The notes: generated by a model not told the origin, from the sequence alone. DNA of 64,000 nucleotides from Bifidobacteriaceae bacterium (GCA_022651005.1 JALCQD010000003.1:1-64000), one strand, 5' to 3'. Shown: positions 53,614 to 63,601, numbered from the stretch's first letter. Program-made: numbers and translations.

Positions 53614-54561
53614 TTATTTCAGCGGACTCAATTCGTACTCCCCCGTGCGCGTATTCACTGCGATGAGGGTGTTATTGGGAAGGTCGTGCCAACCCTCTTC
53701 CTCGGGCTGCTCGAAGCCTGTGGAGGCAATCACGACGCCCGCGTTGCCATAGTCTCCCTCGGCATCTGCGTCCAGCTCCCGATACTTGATGTCTCGGTAG
53801 TCGGCAATATGCTGCTCGAAACCGTTCTCCGTATAGATCTTGCCGAGTTCCTTGCTCACCGGGCCTTCACCCACGGCATGGGCGAAAATGAGGGTATCCT
53901 CAGTCTGCACCACGCTGTTGTACGAGCTGTCGGGATACACGGTGCGCATGTCAGCAATTGTGCTGCTCACTGCCTTGACGAGACTTCCGCTCTTTCCATA
54001 CGCCTTGATGATGGCGGCGAAGTATACGGCCGAATCGGAACGGCCTCCCGTGCGCTCGAACTCCTCATGCGTCACTGGCAAGTAGGGCTCGGTAGGGGCA
54101 TTGCCTTCGCTTGAGGATGCGGCAGCAATTGCTCCTACAGTTCCGAGCGCCTCGTAGTTGTCCACGATGTTGCCGCTGGCATTCTCGATGGATCCGTTGT
54201 GCATGAACGTGACGCCGTCGCAGGAGAACGGCTGCTGGTTCTCGATTTCGAGCGGGATTCCCGGCGTCGCCAGGCGCAGATGGAAAATAGCGGAACGCGC
54301 CGGCTCGGCGGTGACTGCCTCAACGAGGGGATCAAGGAATGCGGATTCGGTGGAGCGGTAGATGCTCGTGGTGGTGTCCTCGCTAGGGGCGCCACCGTCG
54401 TCAATTCCGGCGGAATCGGAGGCATCGACCATGTGCACTGCGCCCCATCCGTCGTTGTGAATGGTGGACATCCACAGGAATCCCTCAATTTGCTCAGGAG
54501 TCAATACTTCCTTGAGACTCAGGTTCTCCCTCGCCGCAGCATAGGCAAGCAGTCTGCACAT
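53614..54561 (-). CDS. Class II glutamine amidotransferase (YafJ-like)
   Basis: The 315-residue protein is a stand-alone Ntn-hydrolase of the glutamine amidotransferase class II type. The nucleophile is Cys2 (MCRLLAY). HLRLATPG and QPFSCDGVTFMHNGSIEN are the glutamine-site motifs, and SDSAVYFAAI comes later. The conserved sequence is complete. Relatives (YafJ, EgtC-like) release ammonia or hydrolyse gamma-glutamyl groups; the partner enzyme is not adjacent, so the substrate is unknown. A GGAG is about 8 nt before the ATG. Confidence 0.85.
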   Translation of the reverse strand: MCRLLAYAAARENLSLKEVLTPEQIEGFLWMSTIHNDGWGAVHMVDASDSAGIDDGGAPSEDTTTSIYRSTESAFLDPLVEAVTAEPARSAIFHLRLATPGIPLEIENQQPFSCDGVTFMHNGSIENASGNIVDNYEALGTVGAIAAASSSEGNAPTEPYLPVTHEEFERTGGRSDSAVYFAAIIKAYGKSGSLVKAVSSTIADMRTVYPDSSYNSVVQTEDTLIFAHAVGEGPVSKELGKIYTENGFEQHIADYRDIKYRELDADAEGDYGNAGVVIASTGFEQPEEEGWHDLPNNTLIAVNTRTGEYELSPLK

Positions 54562-54632
54562 TGGTTTGCTCCGTCCTTCGATTCCTCAGTTCCCCATTGT
54601 CTCATTCCCTTGCGGTCGTGTTCGCTGTCGCC

Positions 54633-57600
54633 TTATTTCGCTGCGGCCTTCCGGGTTGCGGTTTTATGAGCGGCGGTTTTGCGCGTCGTCGTCTTACGAG
54701 ATTTTGCTGCGCGCGGTGTGCTGGTTCTGCGAGCCGTGGGCGATGACACCTTTGCTGCCGACGTTGCAGAAGACTTGCCTTTGGCGGGTGTTGTCTTTGC
54801 TGCAGTGGACTTGGTGGTCTCTGGCGCCTTGGCTGCTGACTCTGCGGCCTTGGCAGTCCCGGATTTCGGCGTCTCGGCCTTCGTCTTTGCTGACGTGCTC
54901 TTCGCTGCCGGTGCAGCGTGCGCTGCGCTTTTTGCCGCAGTCGATGACGACTTCTTTGGAGTCGTCTTGGATGATGCAGCCTTTGACGTCACCTTCGCGG
55001 CGGTTGAGGCAGCCTTGGCCGATGTGGCACGGCGTCGCACACGCTTTACCGCGACGGCCGTCTTGGTCTTGGCCGTTGCGGCCGAGGTCTTGCGATCCGT
55101 CTCCACCTTGTTCTTGGTGGGGGCGTTCTTGGCAGTGCTCTTTGAGGCGGACTCAGTCTTGGACGTCGACGCCTTGGCAGGAGCAGACTTCTCCTGGGAG
55201 TCCTTGTCGGACTGAGGGGCACTAGATGCAGACTTCGCAGTCGTCGCACCATCGTCCTTGGCCTTTGCACCAGCGGACTTGGCAGCAGCCTTCTCCGCCT
55301 TTTCGGCTTTCTCTTCCGCTTCCTTTTCCTGCTCTTCTGCGGCCTCGGCGAGAATCGCCTGAAGTGTGATCGGCTTCTTGACCTTGCGCAGAGACGTCCG
55401 CTTCAGCGGGGGCACCGCCACCGTGGACACAAAGAGCGGTAGAACCTCGACGAGCGGGTTGTACGCCGCGAGACCGAACCACTTGACCGGGGAGCCGGCC
55501 ACGTGGCGAATCGCGTACTTCACGCGCAGAGACAAAGCACCACGCGAGGTGATCTTCGATTCAGGAATGAGATTCTTGTGAATGAGGATGTACTTGATGG
55601 TGCCAATCTGCTGGTCCTCGTCAAGCTTGGGGTAGATCGTCGCCTGTTCGGGCAGCTCGTCGGAGGCGATGAGATCATGCATGATCTGGTGCAGATACGT
55701 CGCCACGTTCTGGTTGACCTTGAATCCGATGCGGATGCGCACACGGAACAGGAAGTCCGTGCCAAAGTTCTCCACCGAATACTCGCGAGTGAAGGGATCG
55801 TCGGTCACTTGAACGGATACGGCCCACCAGGCGCGCGCCCTCTTGGGGTGGTCGGCGAAGATCGAATAGAAGATATCCGTGTCGAGACGTCGCAGTTCCG
55901 GGTCCGACGTCAGATACACCACGTTGTCGGAACAGTAATCGATCCGTTCGTCGCGGTGCAGCATGTCCAGTGCGGGCAGGAACTCCTCCGGGGAAAGGTG
56001 GCGGCGCTGCGAGCGCTCCACCTTCGTGCCCACGTCCCAGGCGTACATGATGAACAGAATCGCCAGAGTGAGCGCCATGGTGAACCAGCCGCCATGGAAG
56101 AACTTCGTGAGCGAGGCGAGGAGGAACAAAATCTGAATTGCCAGGAACACAACAGTGAAGACGATGGCGAAGAATTTCTTCTTCATGCCCCACCAGATGT
56201 AGGCGGCGAGCAGAACTGTCGTCGTAATCATGGTGATGGTGAGCGCCAAGCCATACGCGGCTGAGATGTGTTCGGAGTCTCGGAACAGCGCAAGGACCGA
56301 CAACGTCGCCACGCACAGCACCGCGTTGATGGCGGGAATGTACAGCTGACCACGCGTGCGCGCAGGGTAGCGTACCTGAAGGTGAGGCATCCAGTTGAGG
56401 CCCGTGGCTTCGCTCACCATGGTGAACGCACCGGTGATGAGAGCCTGCGAGGCAATGACGCCCGCGGCCACCGACAACACCACGGCGACGGTACGGATGC
56501 TGGGATCCATCATCTGGAAGAAGGGGTTGAGGTTGTCGACCTTCATCATCTCGGGATTCGTGTTGTTCTTGAGAATCCAGGCTCCCTGGCCGAAGTAGCA
56601 GAGCACGAGCGCAATCTTGATGAGCGGCCAGGTGACGTAGATGTTGCCGCGACCCACGTGACCCATGTCCGAATACAGCGCCTCGGCGCCGGTTGTGGAG
56701 AGGAACACGGTTCCCATGATGGCCAGGCCGGCCTTGTTGCCCGGCGCCACCAGGAACTGCAGACCGTACATGGGGTTGAGCGCCTCGAACACCGACCAGT
56801 CGTTCGACAAGTTCATGATGCCCGTGACGGCGAGGAAGGCGAACCACACCATAACAACAGATCCGAAAACCTTGCCGATGCGTTCGGTACCGCGCGACTG
56901 CACGGCGAAAAGAATGATGATGATGACAACCGTGATGATGAGCGTGAGGTTGTCGTTGCCGTCGAACACTGATTCAAGCGCAGGAATGGTCTTGAGACCT
57001 TCGACTGCAGAGGAAATCGAGACGGCGGGTGTCAGCACGGAATCGGCCAGAAAGGCCGCACCGCCGAGCATGGCGGCGACTGCCAGCCACTTACCGTAAC
57101 GACGCACCAGGGTGTAGAGAGCAAAAATGCCTCCCTCACCCTTGTTGTCGATGCGCATGGCGATGAGCACGTACTTGACCGTGGTGATGAGTGTGACCGA
57201 CCAGAACAGCAGCGAGAGCATGCCCAACACAGCGGGACGATCCGCGTACTGAATGCCACCCTGCCCCGAGATGAAGGACTGGATGGTGTAGAGGGGCGAC
57301 GTGCCGATATCTCCGTAGACCACGCCGAGCGCCACGATAGACATGCCCAGCGAGACCTTGTCTCGCGACATCTGGAGCTTCCTCCACCACCGACCAAGGG
57401 GCGTGCGCGCCGGACGACGCTGCATCTCGGCGGCCTTCTTCGCCTCGCGCTTGGCCTCTTCTTCGGCGTCACGCTCCTCCTGCGAAATGGCATGCTTGTC
57501 AATCCTGGGGGCGTTGGTAATGGTGCCCTTGGGAACAAGGTTCCCCGTGTCTTCGATGCTTTCGAGCCTCATGGTCTCTTCCGCATCAGAAATACGCTTC

Positions 57601-57716
57601 AAACTTCGGCTGGTGTCCTTGTCTGCATCCTTGTCGGACGCAGTCTTGTTGGACTCCTGCGTGACCTGAGCATCTACCCTCGTGCGCTTACGCGCACGAC
57701 CGTCATGCTGTGCCAT
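54633..57716 (-). CDS. kup: Kup-type potassium transporter with Lys/Ala-rich tail
   Basis: The 1027-residue protein is a KUP/HAK/KT K+:H+ symporter. After a charged cytoplasmic N-terminus of about 130 residues come twelve spans (about 135-560) with VYGDIGTSPLYTIQSF and GEGGIFALYTLVRR. A conserved C-terminal cytoplasmic domain follows (about 575-790). The last ~230 residues are unusual: Ala/Lys/Ser/Thr-rich, with PAK, TAK and KTA repeats like histone H1 or HU tails, ending TRKTAAHKTATRKAAAK. Kup proteins are normally about 630-700 residues. GGAGG is 5 nt before the ATG, which is well supported. Confidence 0.92.
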   Translation of the reverse strand: MAQHDGRARKRTRVDAQVTQESNKTASDKDADKDTSRSLKRISDAEETMRLESIEDTGNLVPKGTITNAPRIDKHAISQEERDAEEEAKREAKKAAEMQRRPARTPLGRWWRKLQMSRDKVSLGMSIVALGVVYGDIGTSPLYTIQSFISGQGGIQYADRPAVLGMLSLLFWSVTLITTVKYVLIAMRIDNKGEGGIFALYTLVRRYGKWLAVAAMLGGAAFLADSVLTPAVSISSAVEGLKTIPALESVFDGNDNLTLIITVVIIIILFAVQSRGTERIGKVFGSVVMVWFAFLAVTGIMNLSNDWSVFEALNPMYGLQFLVAPGNKAGLAIMGTVFLSTTGAEALYSDMGHVGRGNIYVTWPLIKIALVLCYFGQGAWILKNNTNPEMMKVDNLNPFFQMMDPSIRTVAVVLSVAAGVIASQALITGAFTMVSEATGLNWMPHLQVRYPARTRGQLYIPAINAVLCVATLSVLALFRDSEHISAAYGLALTITMITTTVLLAAYIWWGMKKKFFAIVFTVVFLAIQILFLLASLTKFFHGGWFTMALTLAILFIMYAWDVGTKVERSQRRHLSPEEFLPALDMLHRDERIDYCSDNVVYLTSDPELRRLDTDIFYSIFADHPKRARAWWAVSVQVTDDPFTREYSVENFGTDFLFRVRIRIGFKVNQNVATYLHQIMHDLIASDELPEQATIYPKLDEDQQIGTIKYILIHKNLIPESKITSRGALSLRVKYAIRHVAGSPVKWFGLAAYNPLVEVLPLFVSTVAVPPLKRTSLRKVKKPITLQAILAEAAEEQEKEAEEKAEKAEKAAAKSAGAKAKDDGATTAKSASSAPQSDKDSQEKSAPAKASTSKTESASKSTAKNAPTKNKVETDRKTSAATAKTKTAVAVKRVRRRATSAKAASTAAKVTSKAASSKTTPKKSSSTAAKSAAHAAPAAKSTSAKTKAETPKSGTAKAAESAAKAPETTKSTAAKTTPAKGKSSATSAAKVSSPTARRTSTPRAAKSRKTTTRKTAAHKTATRKAAAK

Positions 57717-57751
57717 CGGACCTCCATTTGCGCTCTGGTTGAGAGCACATT

Positions 57752-57787
57752 ACTTCTGACCTGAACTTTGTACAAACGGTCAGAAGT
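57752..57787 (-). promoter_or_regulatory. Inverted repeat upstream of kup
   Basis: ACTTCTGACC / GGTCAGAAGT are perfect 10-nt arms with a 16-nt spacer, 36 nt upstream of the kup start. It may be an operator or a hairpin in the leader. The rest of 57788-57990 has no gene that I can support; a C-rich palindromic stretch TGCGAAAGCTTTCG is at about 57848. Confidence 0.45.
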
Positions 57788-57990
57788 CTATCCCGTTTGC
57801 GTCGATAATGATAATCCTGTGAAGAACTGTGAGCTATCACAAAGTTGCGAAAGCTTTCGTTTTCGCACGCTAAAGAGCTGTCGTCAAATTCTCGTCTGCC
57901 TCTTAATAATCCTTATATATCAACGAAAAGAGCTACGGTCTGTACCAAGAGAGAGCGCTTCTCACTCTCATTTCGCGTGCACCTATTCCA

Positions 57991-58941
57991 TCAAATTCCA
58001 TAGACCATTTTGGCCGTCCGTCTCGTCATCTCCGCCACCTTTTGGACGCTCATGCCCAAAGTATCCGCCATCGACGCCAGCGTGTACGGAATCATGTACG
58101 GAGCGTTCGTTCGCCCGCGGTACGGCATCGGGGAAAGATAGGGCGCGTCCGTCTCCACCATGACGTGTCCCTTGTCCACGATTCTCAGCGCCTCGCGAAT
58201 ATCGTCGTTGCCCTTATACGACACCGTTCCGGAGAAGCTCAGGTACCAGCCATGCTCGTTCGCCAAGCGTGCCATTTCAGGCCCTCCGGAGAACGAATGA
58301 AACACCGTTCCCTCTGGCGAGCCATCTGCCAGCAGGGTTTCAATCACTTGCTGGTGGGCGTCGCGGTCGTGAATCTGCATCGGAAGGTTCAGCTCCTTCG
58401 CGAGCGCGATATGCGCTCTGAAGGCCTGTCTCTGCAGCTCCTCCGCCTCCTGCCCCGTGCGGAACAGATCCATGCCGGTCTCACCAATGGCGACGACTTC
58501 GTGTGGATTCTGCCGGGCGAGACGCTCCACCTCTGCAAGCGCGTCGTCGAACGGCACGTCGTGCCATGGCTGGTATGCCAGTTCGAGTCCATCCGGCCCC
58601 TTGGCCCCGTGGTGACCGTGGAGAACGGCCTCGTTGGGATGAATCGCGAGTCCTGCGTGCACCGTTCCGGGGTGCGCCTTCGCCATGTCGACTGCCGCCT
58701 GCAGATGCGGGTATTCGCATCCCACATCCACAATGCCGGCGACGCCCACCGCGGCAGCCTGGTCAAGGATCTCGTCCACGGAGTACACGGGAACGGCCGG
58801 CTGTTCTCGTGCTGCCGCCTGCCGGTTCATCTCGGCTGCGAACGGCACTACCGACGCCACATGCGTGTGGTTATCAATAGTAGGGAATTCGAGGGCCTGC
58901 GGCGCCGGTGCCCAGCTGCGATTGCGATGATGCTTTGCCAT
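57991..58941 (-). CDS. TatD-family metal-dependent hydrolase
   Basis: The 316-residue TIM-barrel hydrolase has the TatD metal site: NHTHV (first HxH), IGETGMD (Glu), MQIHDRDA (His), HSFSG (His) and VETDAPYLSP (Asp). The family has 3'-5' exonuclease/DNase activity or a quality-control role. A good ribosome site (GGAGG) precedes the ATG. It lies downstream of metG on the same strand, as often in Bifidobacterium, although here 342 nt separate the two genes. Confidence 0.9.
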   Translation of the reverse strand: MAKHHRNRSWAPAPQALEFPTIDNHTHVASVVPFAAEMNRQAAAREQPAVPVYSVDEILDQAAAVGVAGIVDVGCEYPHLQAAVDMAKAHPGTVHAGLAIHPNEAVLHGHHGAKGPDGLELAYQPWHDVPFDDALAEVERLARQNPHEVVAIGETGMDLFRTGQEAEELQRQAFRAHIALAKELNLPMQIHDRDAHQQVIETLLADGSPEGTVFHSFSGGPEMARLANEHGWYLSFSGTVSYKGNDDIREALRIVDKGHVMVETDAPYLSPMPYRGRTNAPYMIPYTLASMADTLGMSVQKVAEMTRRTAKMVYGI

Positions 58942-59013
58942 GCCTCCAGTCTTAGCATGAGGAGCTCAGGCGTTCACTGCCAGTCAAGGGGAGCGAGATC
59001 CGTTTTGAGGCAA

Positions 59014-59047
59014 AGAAAAACCCGATGGAGAGAGAAGCCATCGGGTT
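59014..59047 (-). terminator. Rho-independent terminator downstream of metG
   Basis: On the minus strand AACCCGATGG / CCATCGGGTT (10 bp, 9-nt loop) is followed by TTTTTCTTTG. It lies about 240 nt after the metG stop; the 59048-59283 stretch between them has no gene that I can support (a 42-codon frame on the minus strand lacks a ribosome site). Confidence 0.65.
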
Positions 59048-59283
59048 ATTAGAGAGAGAAGAAGGGTTCAGTTATGGGGTATTAAAACCTCATCAGCTCT
59101 GATTCCTTGCTGATATCTAAAAGACTAAAAAGCAACACTTGGAGAAATGATGCATTTAGCTGGGAAAAGTCTGAGAAAAACGGCGATATCCCAGTAATCC
59201 CAACGCTTTCCGGTTCCCAGAAAAGCGCCGAGAAAACTGCGACACGCCGTGTTCATGATCTTGCCGCCAGCGTCGCTTCGCCC

Positions 59284-61149
59284 TCATTTGGACGCGAGCT
59301 TCGCCTTCTCCTCCTCGAGACGCTTCTTTTCGGCGTCCTGACGAGCGGCGATCTCGGCCTCGATGCGCTCCGTCTCCTCCTCAACGGCTTCCTTGGGGAT
59401 CTTGGCAAACAGGGGGCTCGGCTTGGCGATCGGGGTGCCAGCGACGATCTCGGCACGCTTCCACGGTGCCACGTTGACGCCCAGCTCGTAGTGTCCGGTG
59501 ATGATGGGGTACTCAAACCCCGGCTTGTCGAGGTCCTCGACGTCCTTGAGCTCGGGGAGCGGGGAAATGATGCCCGTTCCACCTAGAGTCTCGTGCACCT
59601 TCTGCGCCGAATGCGGCAGGAAGGGGGCGAGCAGGACGTTGGCATCGTTCACGGCCTGCGCTGCGGTGTGAAGCACGGCTGCGAGGCGCCCCTGGTTGTC
59701 CTTGATCTTCCATGGCTCGGTGGCGGAGATGTACTTGTTGATCTCGCCCACGATGCGCATGGCCTCGTTGAGAGCTGCCTTTTGATGATGATGCTCGATG
59801 AGGTCGCCCACCGAGTCGAAGGCTGCGGCGGTTTCGTCGAGCAGGTCAGTATCGATCTGCTCGAGGGAGGAGGTCTCCACAGCCGGGATCTCGCCGAAGT
59901 TCTTGAACAGCAGCACCGCCACGCGGTTGACGAGGTTGCCCCATCCGGAGACGAGTTCCTCGTTATTGTGACGCACGAACTCCTTCCAGGTGAAGTCGGA
60001 GTCCTGATTCTCTGGGCCAGCCACGGAAATGTAGTAGCGCACGGCGTCCACCTGGTAGCGCGCCAGGATGTCCTTTACATAGATGACGATGCCGCGAGAA
60101 CTGGAGAACTTCTTCCCCTCCATAGAGAGGAATTCGCTTGCCACCACCTGTGTTGGCAGGTTGAGATGGCCGAGCGAGCCGACGCTGCCCCCTTTGGATC
60201 CCTCACCGTCGTAGGCGAGCAACTCGGAAGGCCAAATCTGCGAATGGAAGGTGATGTTGTCCTTGCCCATGAAGTAGAAGCCCGGAGCGCTGGGATCCGT
60301 CCACCACTTCTTCCACGCGTCCGGCGTTCCCTGGCGGCGCGCCCATTCGATGGAAGCCGACAAATATCCGATGACGGCATCGAACCACACGTACAGCTTC
60401 TTGTTGGGGTTGTCGATCCAGCCCTCGACGGGAACGGGAATGCCCCAGTCGATGTCGCGGGTGATGGCGCGCGGCTTGACCTCCTTGAACAGGCCCTTGG
60501 AGAAGTTGATGACGTTGGTACGCCAGCCTTCGCGAGTATTGAGCCATGCGAGATTCGCCTCGGCGAGGGCGGGGAGGTCGAGGAAGAAGTGTTCGGTCTC
60601 CTTGAAGATGGGGGTCTCACCGTTGATCTTGGAACGAGGATTCTTGAGGTCGATGGGGTCGAGCTCGTTGCCGCAGTTGTCGCACTGGTCTCCGCGAGCG
60701 CCTTCATAGCCACAGATAGGGCAGGTGCCCTCAATGTAACGATCCGGCAGGGTGCGTCCCGTGGACGGCGAGATGGCCACCATTTGGGTGCCCTTGTAGA
60801 TGTAGCCGTTCTTGAGGCACTGGGTGAACATCTCCTGCACCACGTGCTCGTGGTTACCGGTAGTAGTTCGGGTAAACAGGTCGTAACTCAGGCCCAGATC
60901 CGCGAGGTCCTTGGCAATGACGCGATTGTATCGATTGGCGAGCTCCTGAGCGCTCACTCCTTCTTTTTCGGCCTGCACGAGAATTGGGGTGCCGTGTTCG
61001 TCGGTGCCACTCACCATGAGCACATTGTTGCCCTTCATGCGCTCATAGCGCGCATAGACATCCGAGGGCACTCCAAAACCGGCGACGTGGCCGATGTGAC
61101 GAGGGCCGTTGGCATACGGCCACGCAACAGAAACAAGGATATTAGTCAT
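59284..61149 (-). CDS. metG: Methionyl-tRNA synthetase
   Basis: The 621-residue enzyme charges tRNA-Met. The HIGH-type motif is in [14 protein letters not shown] (near residue 18), the zinc knuckle in [18 protein letters not shown] (about 143-160), and the KMSKS-type loop in GKKFSSSRG (about 350). The C-terminal EMAP-like tRNA-binding domain of long MetRS forms is absent; a charged helix ([20 protein letters not shown]) closes the protein. There is no ribosome site, but TAGTAT lies 7 nt before the ATG, so the transcript may be leaderless. Confidence 0.95.
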   Translation of the reverse strand: MTNILVSVAWPYANGPRHIGHVAGFGVPSDVYARYERMKGNNVLMVSGTDEHGTPILVQAEKEGVSAQELANRYNRVIAKDLADLGLSYDLFTRTTTGNHEHVVQEMFTQCLKNGYIYKGTQMVAISPSTGRTLPDRYIEGTCPICGYEGARGDQCDNCGNELDPIDLKNPRSKINGETPIFKETEHFFLDLPALAEANLAWLNTREGWRTNVINFSKGLFKEVKPRAITRDIDWGIPVPVEGWIDNPNKKLYVWFDAVIGYLSASIEWARRQGTPDAWKKWWTDPSAPGFYFMGKDNITFHSQIWPSELLAYDGEGSKGGSVGSLGHLNLPTQVVASEFLSMEGKKFSSSRGIVIYVKDILARYQVDAVRYYISVAGPENQDSDFTWKEFVRHNNEELVSGWGNLVNRVAVLLFKNFGEIPAVETSSLEQIDTDLLDETAAAFDSVGDLIEHHHQKAALNEAMRIVGEINKYISATEPWKIKDNQGRLAAVLHTAAQAVNDANVLLAPFLPHSAQKVHETLGGTGIISPLPELKDVEDLDKPGFEYPIITGHYELGVNVAPWKRAEIVAGTPIAKPSPLFAKIPKEAVEEETERIEAEIAARQDAEKKRLEEEKAKLASK

Positions 61150-61390
61150 ACGTCGGATACTACTAGTCGGATACTACGAACGACTCGTGCAGGCAAGCGG
61201 CCGCACGCCCCGCCAACGCATGACGCCGCTCATCGTCCTTCTTCTCTTTATCTCTCCTTTTGCCTTTCCTGCTGACTAGTTTTGTACGCAGTTTTCCACA
61301 AGAGGTGATGGTCACGTTCCGCTCCTCCACATATCCACATTTTTCCGGCGCAGTCCCGCACGCTCGTAAAGCTCCTGTTACCGTGTCGCC

Positions 61391-62173
61391 ATGACCACAA
61401 CGATGCGAGATTCTCACTCACCCCGCTCCACCACCGCACACCCCGCTACGGCACCAGCCGGAAGCACTCCAAAACGACCTCCCACGAGGTCAGACCGGGC
61501 AAGACCTTCCCCCACCAGGGCAACTTCTCCACCCGGAGCGCTTACGTCTACCGTTCCTCCACGTGGTGTCGCTGAGCCCGCGCGTGGAATCACTCATTCT
61601 TCGGGAAAACCACTCGCGAATCTCTTGGCGCACCCCATCGTCCGCACAGAAGACGTCCCAGGCCCCTTGTGCCTTGCGCTCATGGAGAGCAAGGGAATCA
61701 TCACGATGCTCGACACCACCGCGGGCTATCTCACGGCTGCCTCCCGTACCCTTTTCGGACGCGCCGGCATTGCCACGCATCTTGTTCCCAAGAAGACGAT
61801 CGCTGCCAGCACCACCGCGTTTTGGATTTGGTTCTCCGGGACCCTGCCGACAGAGATAACCGTCATTAGCGCTTCGCATTTCCGCTCACTGGCATTCGGG
61901 CGTCGCATTACGGCGTTCAACCGCGCCACCCCGCCCGAAGATCTTCGTCACATTGGCAGCCTGACTCTCACCTCTCCCCTCCGCACGGCGTGCGACGTTG
62001 CGTGCCTTCCAAGAGACGAGTTCGATCGCACCGTAGGATCCCTCATTCTGTTTTCATTTCTGCAGTTCTATGAGATTCCATTGCAAGAATGCCGTGCCGC
62101 CATCCTCAAGAATCCGCGCAGACCAGGCTTCGCCAATGGCTTATGCGTTCTCAATGAAAAGGGGACCCTCTGA
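61391..62173 (+). CDS. AbiEi-like antitoxin/regulator-domain protein
   Basis: The 260-residue protein begins with about 80 Pro/Ser/Thr/Arg-rich residues of low complexity. From about 80 it resembles the large family of AbiEi-type (type IV antitoxin) C-terminal domains: a 'shrSAA.LWG' counterpart is STTAFWIWFSGTL, then a strand/His pattern and TSPLRTACDVACL, which matches the family's 'TSPxRTxxDLA'. No nuclease domain and no AbiEii toxin gene are nearby. Members are abundant in bifidobacteria and mostly unstudied. The N-terminus is uncertain. It is coupled to the next gene (TGATG). A DNA-binding or regulatory role is inferred. Confidence 0.5.
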   Translation: MTTTMRDSHSPRSTTAHPATAPAGSTPKRPPTRSDRARPSPTRATSPPGALTSTVPPRGVAEPARGITHSSGKPLANLLAHPIVRTEDVPGPLCLALMESKGIITMLDTTAGYLTAASRTLFGRAGIATHLVPKKTIAASTTAFWIWFSGTLPTEITVISASHFRSLAFGRRITAFNRATPPEDLRHIGSLTLTSPLRTACDVACLPRDEFDRTVGSLILFSFLQFYEIPLQECRAAILKNPRRPGFANGLCVLNEKGTL

Positions 62174-62577
62174 TGCCGCACCTCCTTCACGCACTGCAGA
62201 TGCTCTTTCGGACACCGAGAGAGCATCGCCGCCGCCACCGGAACCCAAAGGGAACAGGGATGACGCTGTCGTCACAGCAACGTTTGTTCCGAATGCAGAG
62301 ACGTGTCGAGGAAGACCACACCGCATATCCCTCGCAAAGGCACCGTGCTGGCGCCCTGTTGCCTCCTCGCCCACCGCTTCTTCTGACGCCAGCGCTTGCG
62401 CTCGATCCTGCCGTCTCACAAGAGACACTCTGGACCATTGCCGCAGAAAAGCCAGAGCTGCGTCATTGGCTCATCGCAAACCCAGCGGCGAGTCCCGAGC
62501 TTCTTGAATTCGTCGCTCAAAAAGGAGGCCCCGGCGTTCGTGAAGGCTTCGATGTGCTCTTCGACGATTCCGGGTAA
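62173..62577 (+). CDS. Small protein with a leucine-rich-repeat-variant (LRV) segment
   Basis: The 134-residue protein has a basic N-terminal half with no recognisable fold and a C-terminal segment (about 75-130) that matches the leucine-rich-repeat variant family: ALDPAVSQETLWTIAAEKPEL, then RHWLIANPAASPELLEFVAQ. One repeat is present; larger bifidobacterial proteins carry the same motif at their N-terminus. Its ATG overlaps the previous stop by one base, so it is coupled to the AbiEi-like gene. The basic half could instead be non-native sequence with a later start (ATG, codon 30). Function unknown. Confidence 0.5.
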   Translation: MPHLLHALQMLFRTPREHRRRHRNPKGTGMTLSSQQRLFRMQRRVEEDHTAYPSQRHRAGALLPPRPPLLLTPALALDPAVSQETLWTIAAEKPELRHWLIANPAASPELLEFVAQKGGPGVREGFDVLFDDSG

Positions 62578-62650
62578 GAACAGCCGAATGCAGACAAATC
62601 CGCGCCGTCACGGTCTTGTTTCAAATACAAGCCTTACTGCAACGCAGGTC

Positions 62651-63601
62651 TCACTTCAGCGCGAGCGCGGCGTTGTATACCTCTTTTTTATTGGGGAGGC
62701 TGCCGTCGGGAAGCGGATGCTCCGCAATGACCTCCGCGATGGCGTCCTTGATGCGCACATTCTCGGCCTGCGCGCGAGCCTGCGCCAACGCCGCCAAGTC
62801 CTCGACGCCAAGGCTCGCCATGGCACCCACGCCATGACGCAGCTCTTCGTCGGAAGCTCCCTGCAGAACGAGAACAAGCTCGCCGCGAGGGGGATCATTC
62901 ACCACGGAGTCGCGGATGCCCTCGACGGTAGAACGACGCACTTCCTCGTAGTCTTTGGTGAGTTCCCGAGCCAGGGCCATAGGACGGTCAGGCGGAAATA
63001 TGCTGGCAAGGTCGTCCATAGCCTCGGCGATGCGGTGAGGCGTCTCGTAGAACACAATGGTTCGCGGCTCGGAGAGGAGCGAGCGGAAGTGCTGCAGGCG
63101 CTCGGAATGCTTGCGAGGAACAAACCCCTCGTAGCAGAATCGATCCGTTGGCAAGCCAGACAATGCCAAAGCGTCCAGTACTGCGGAAGGGCCAGGAGCA
63201 CAGGTCACCGGAATGCCCCGATCAATGGCCCTGCGCACCATTGTGAGACCGGGATCGTTGATAGTGGGCATGCCGGCATCGGACACGAGCAGAACGGTGG
63301 CCCCTTTCTCCACCTCGTCGAGAATGCCGTCCGCCTTCAGGTGCTCATTGTGGTCGTGGTAGGCCACAACGTGGCCGCCCACGCGCACACCCAGTCTGTT
63401 GGCAAGGTCGTAGAGACGGCGCGTATCTTCCGCGGCGACGATGTCTGCCGTTTCCAGAAGATGCACCAAGCGCGCCGAGGCATCCCCCACGTTGCCAATG
63501 GGGGTAGCTGCAAGAACAACTCTGCCTTCGCGCGGGGCAACCACGGACTCACCTTCGCCAGAAGCGTCTTTTTGCGCATCATTCTCAAGATCTGTTGTCA
63601 T
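62651..63601 (-). CDS. rsmI: 16S rRNA (cytidine1402-2'-O)-methyltransferase
   Basis: The 316-residue protein is the RsmI tetrapyrrole-methylase-like RNA methyltransferase. The motif ATPIGNVGDASARLVHLLETAD precedes VAAEDTRR, then VSDAGMPTINDPG and APGPSAVLDALALSGLP, the SAM site. It methylates the ribose of C1402 in 16S rRNA. GATACT lies 6 nt before the ATG, so the transcript could be leaderless. It is next to metG in many bifidobacteria; here two small genes intervene. Confidence 0.93.
   Translation of the reverse strand: MTTDLENDAQKDASGEGESVVAPREGRVVLAATPIGNVGDASARLVHLLETADIVAAEDTRRLYDLANRLGVRVGGHVVAYHDHNEHLKADGILDEVEKGATVLLVSDAGMPTINDPGLTMVRRAIDRGIPVTCAPGPSAVLDALALSGLPTDRFCYEGFVPRKHSERLQHFRSLLSEPRTIVFYETPHRIAEAMDDLASIFPPDRPMALARELTKDYEEVRRSTVEGIRDSVVNDPPRGELVLVLQGASDEELRHGVGAMASLGVEDLAALAQARAQAENVRIKDAIAEVIAEHPLPDGSLPNKKEVYNAALALK

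Noticed and set aside
57717-57990. c-di-AMP (ydaO-type) riboswitch upstream of kup
   Set aside because: None of the conserved ydaO core sequences is visible; only a simple inverted repeat is present.
59050-59283. A 42-codon minus-strand frame between metG and its terminator
   Set aside because: No ribosome site and no recognisable protein feature; it is short enough to occur by chance.
61292-61340. DnaA-box-like TTTTCCACA and ATATCCACA upstream of the AbiEi-like gene
   Set aside because: Both are imperfect matches, with no further boxes, AT-rich unwinding region or replication genes nearby.
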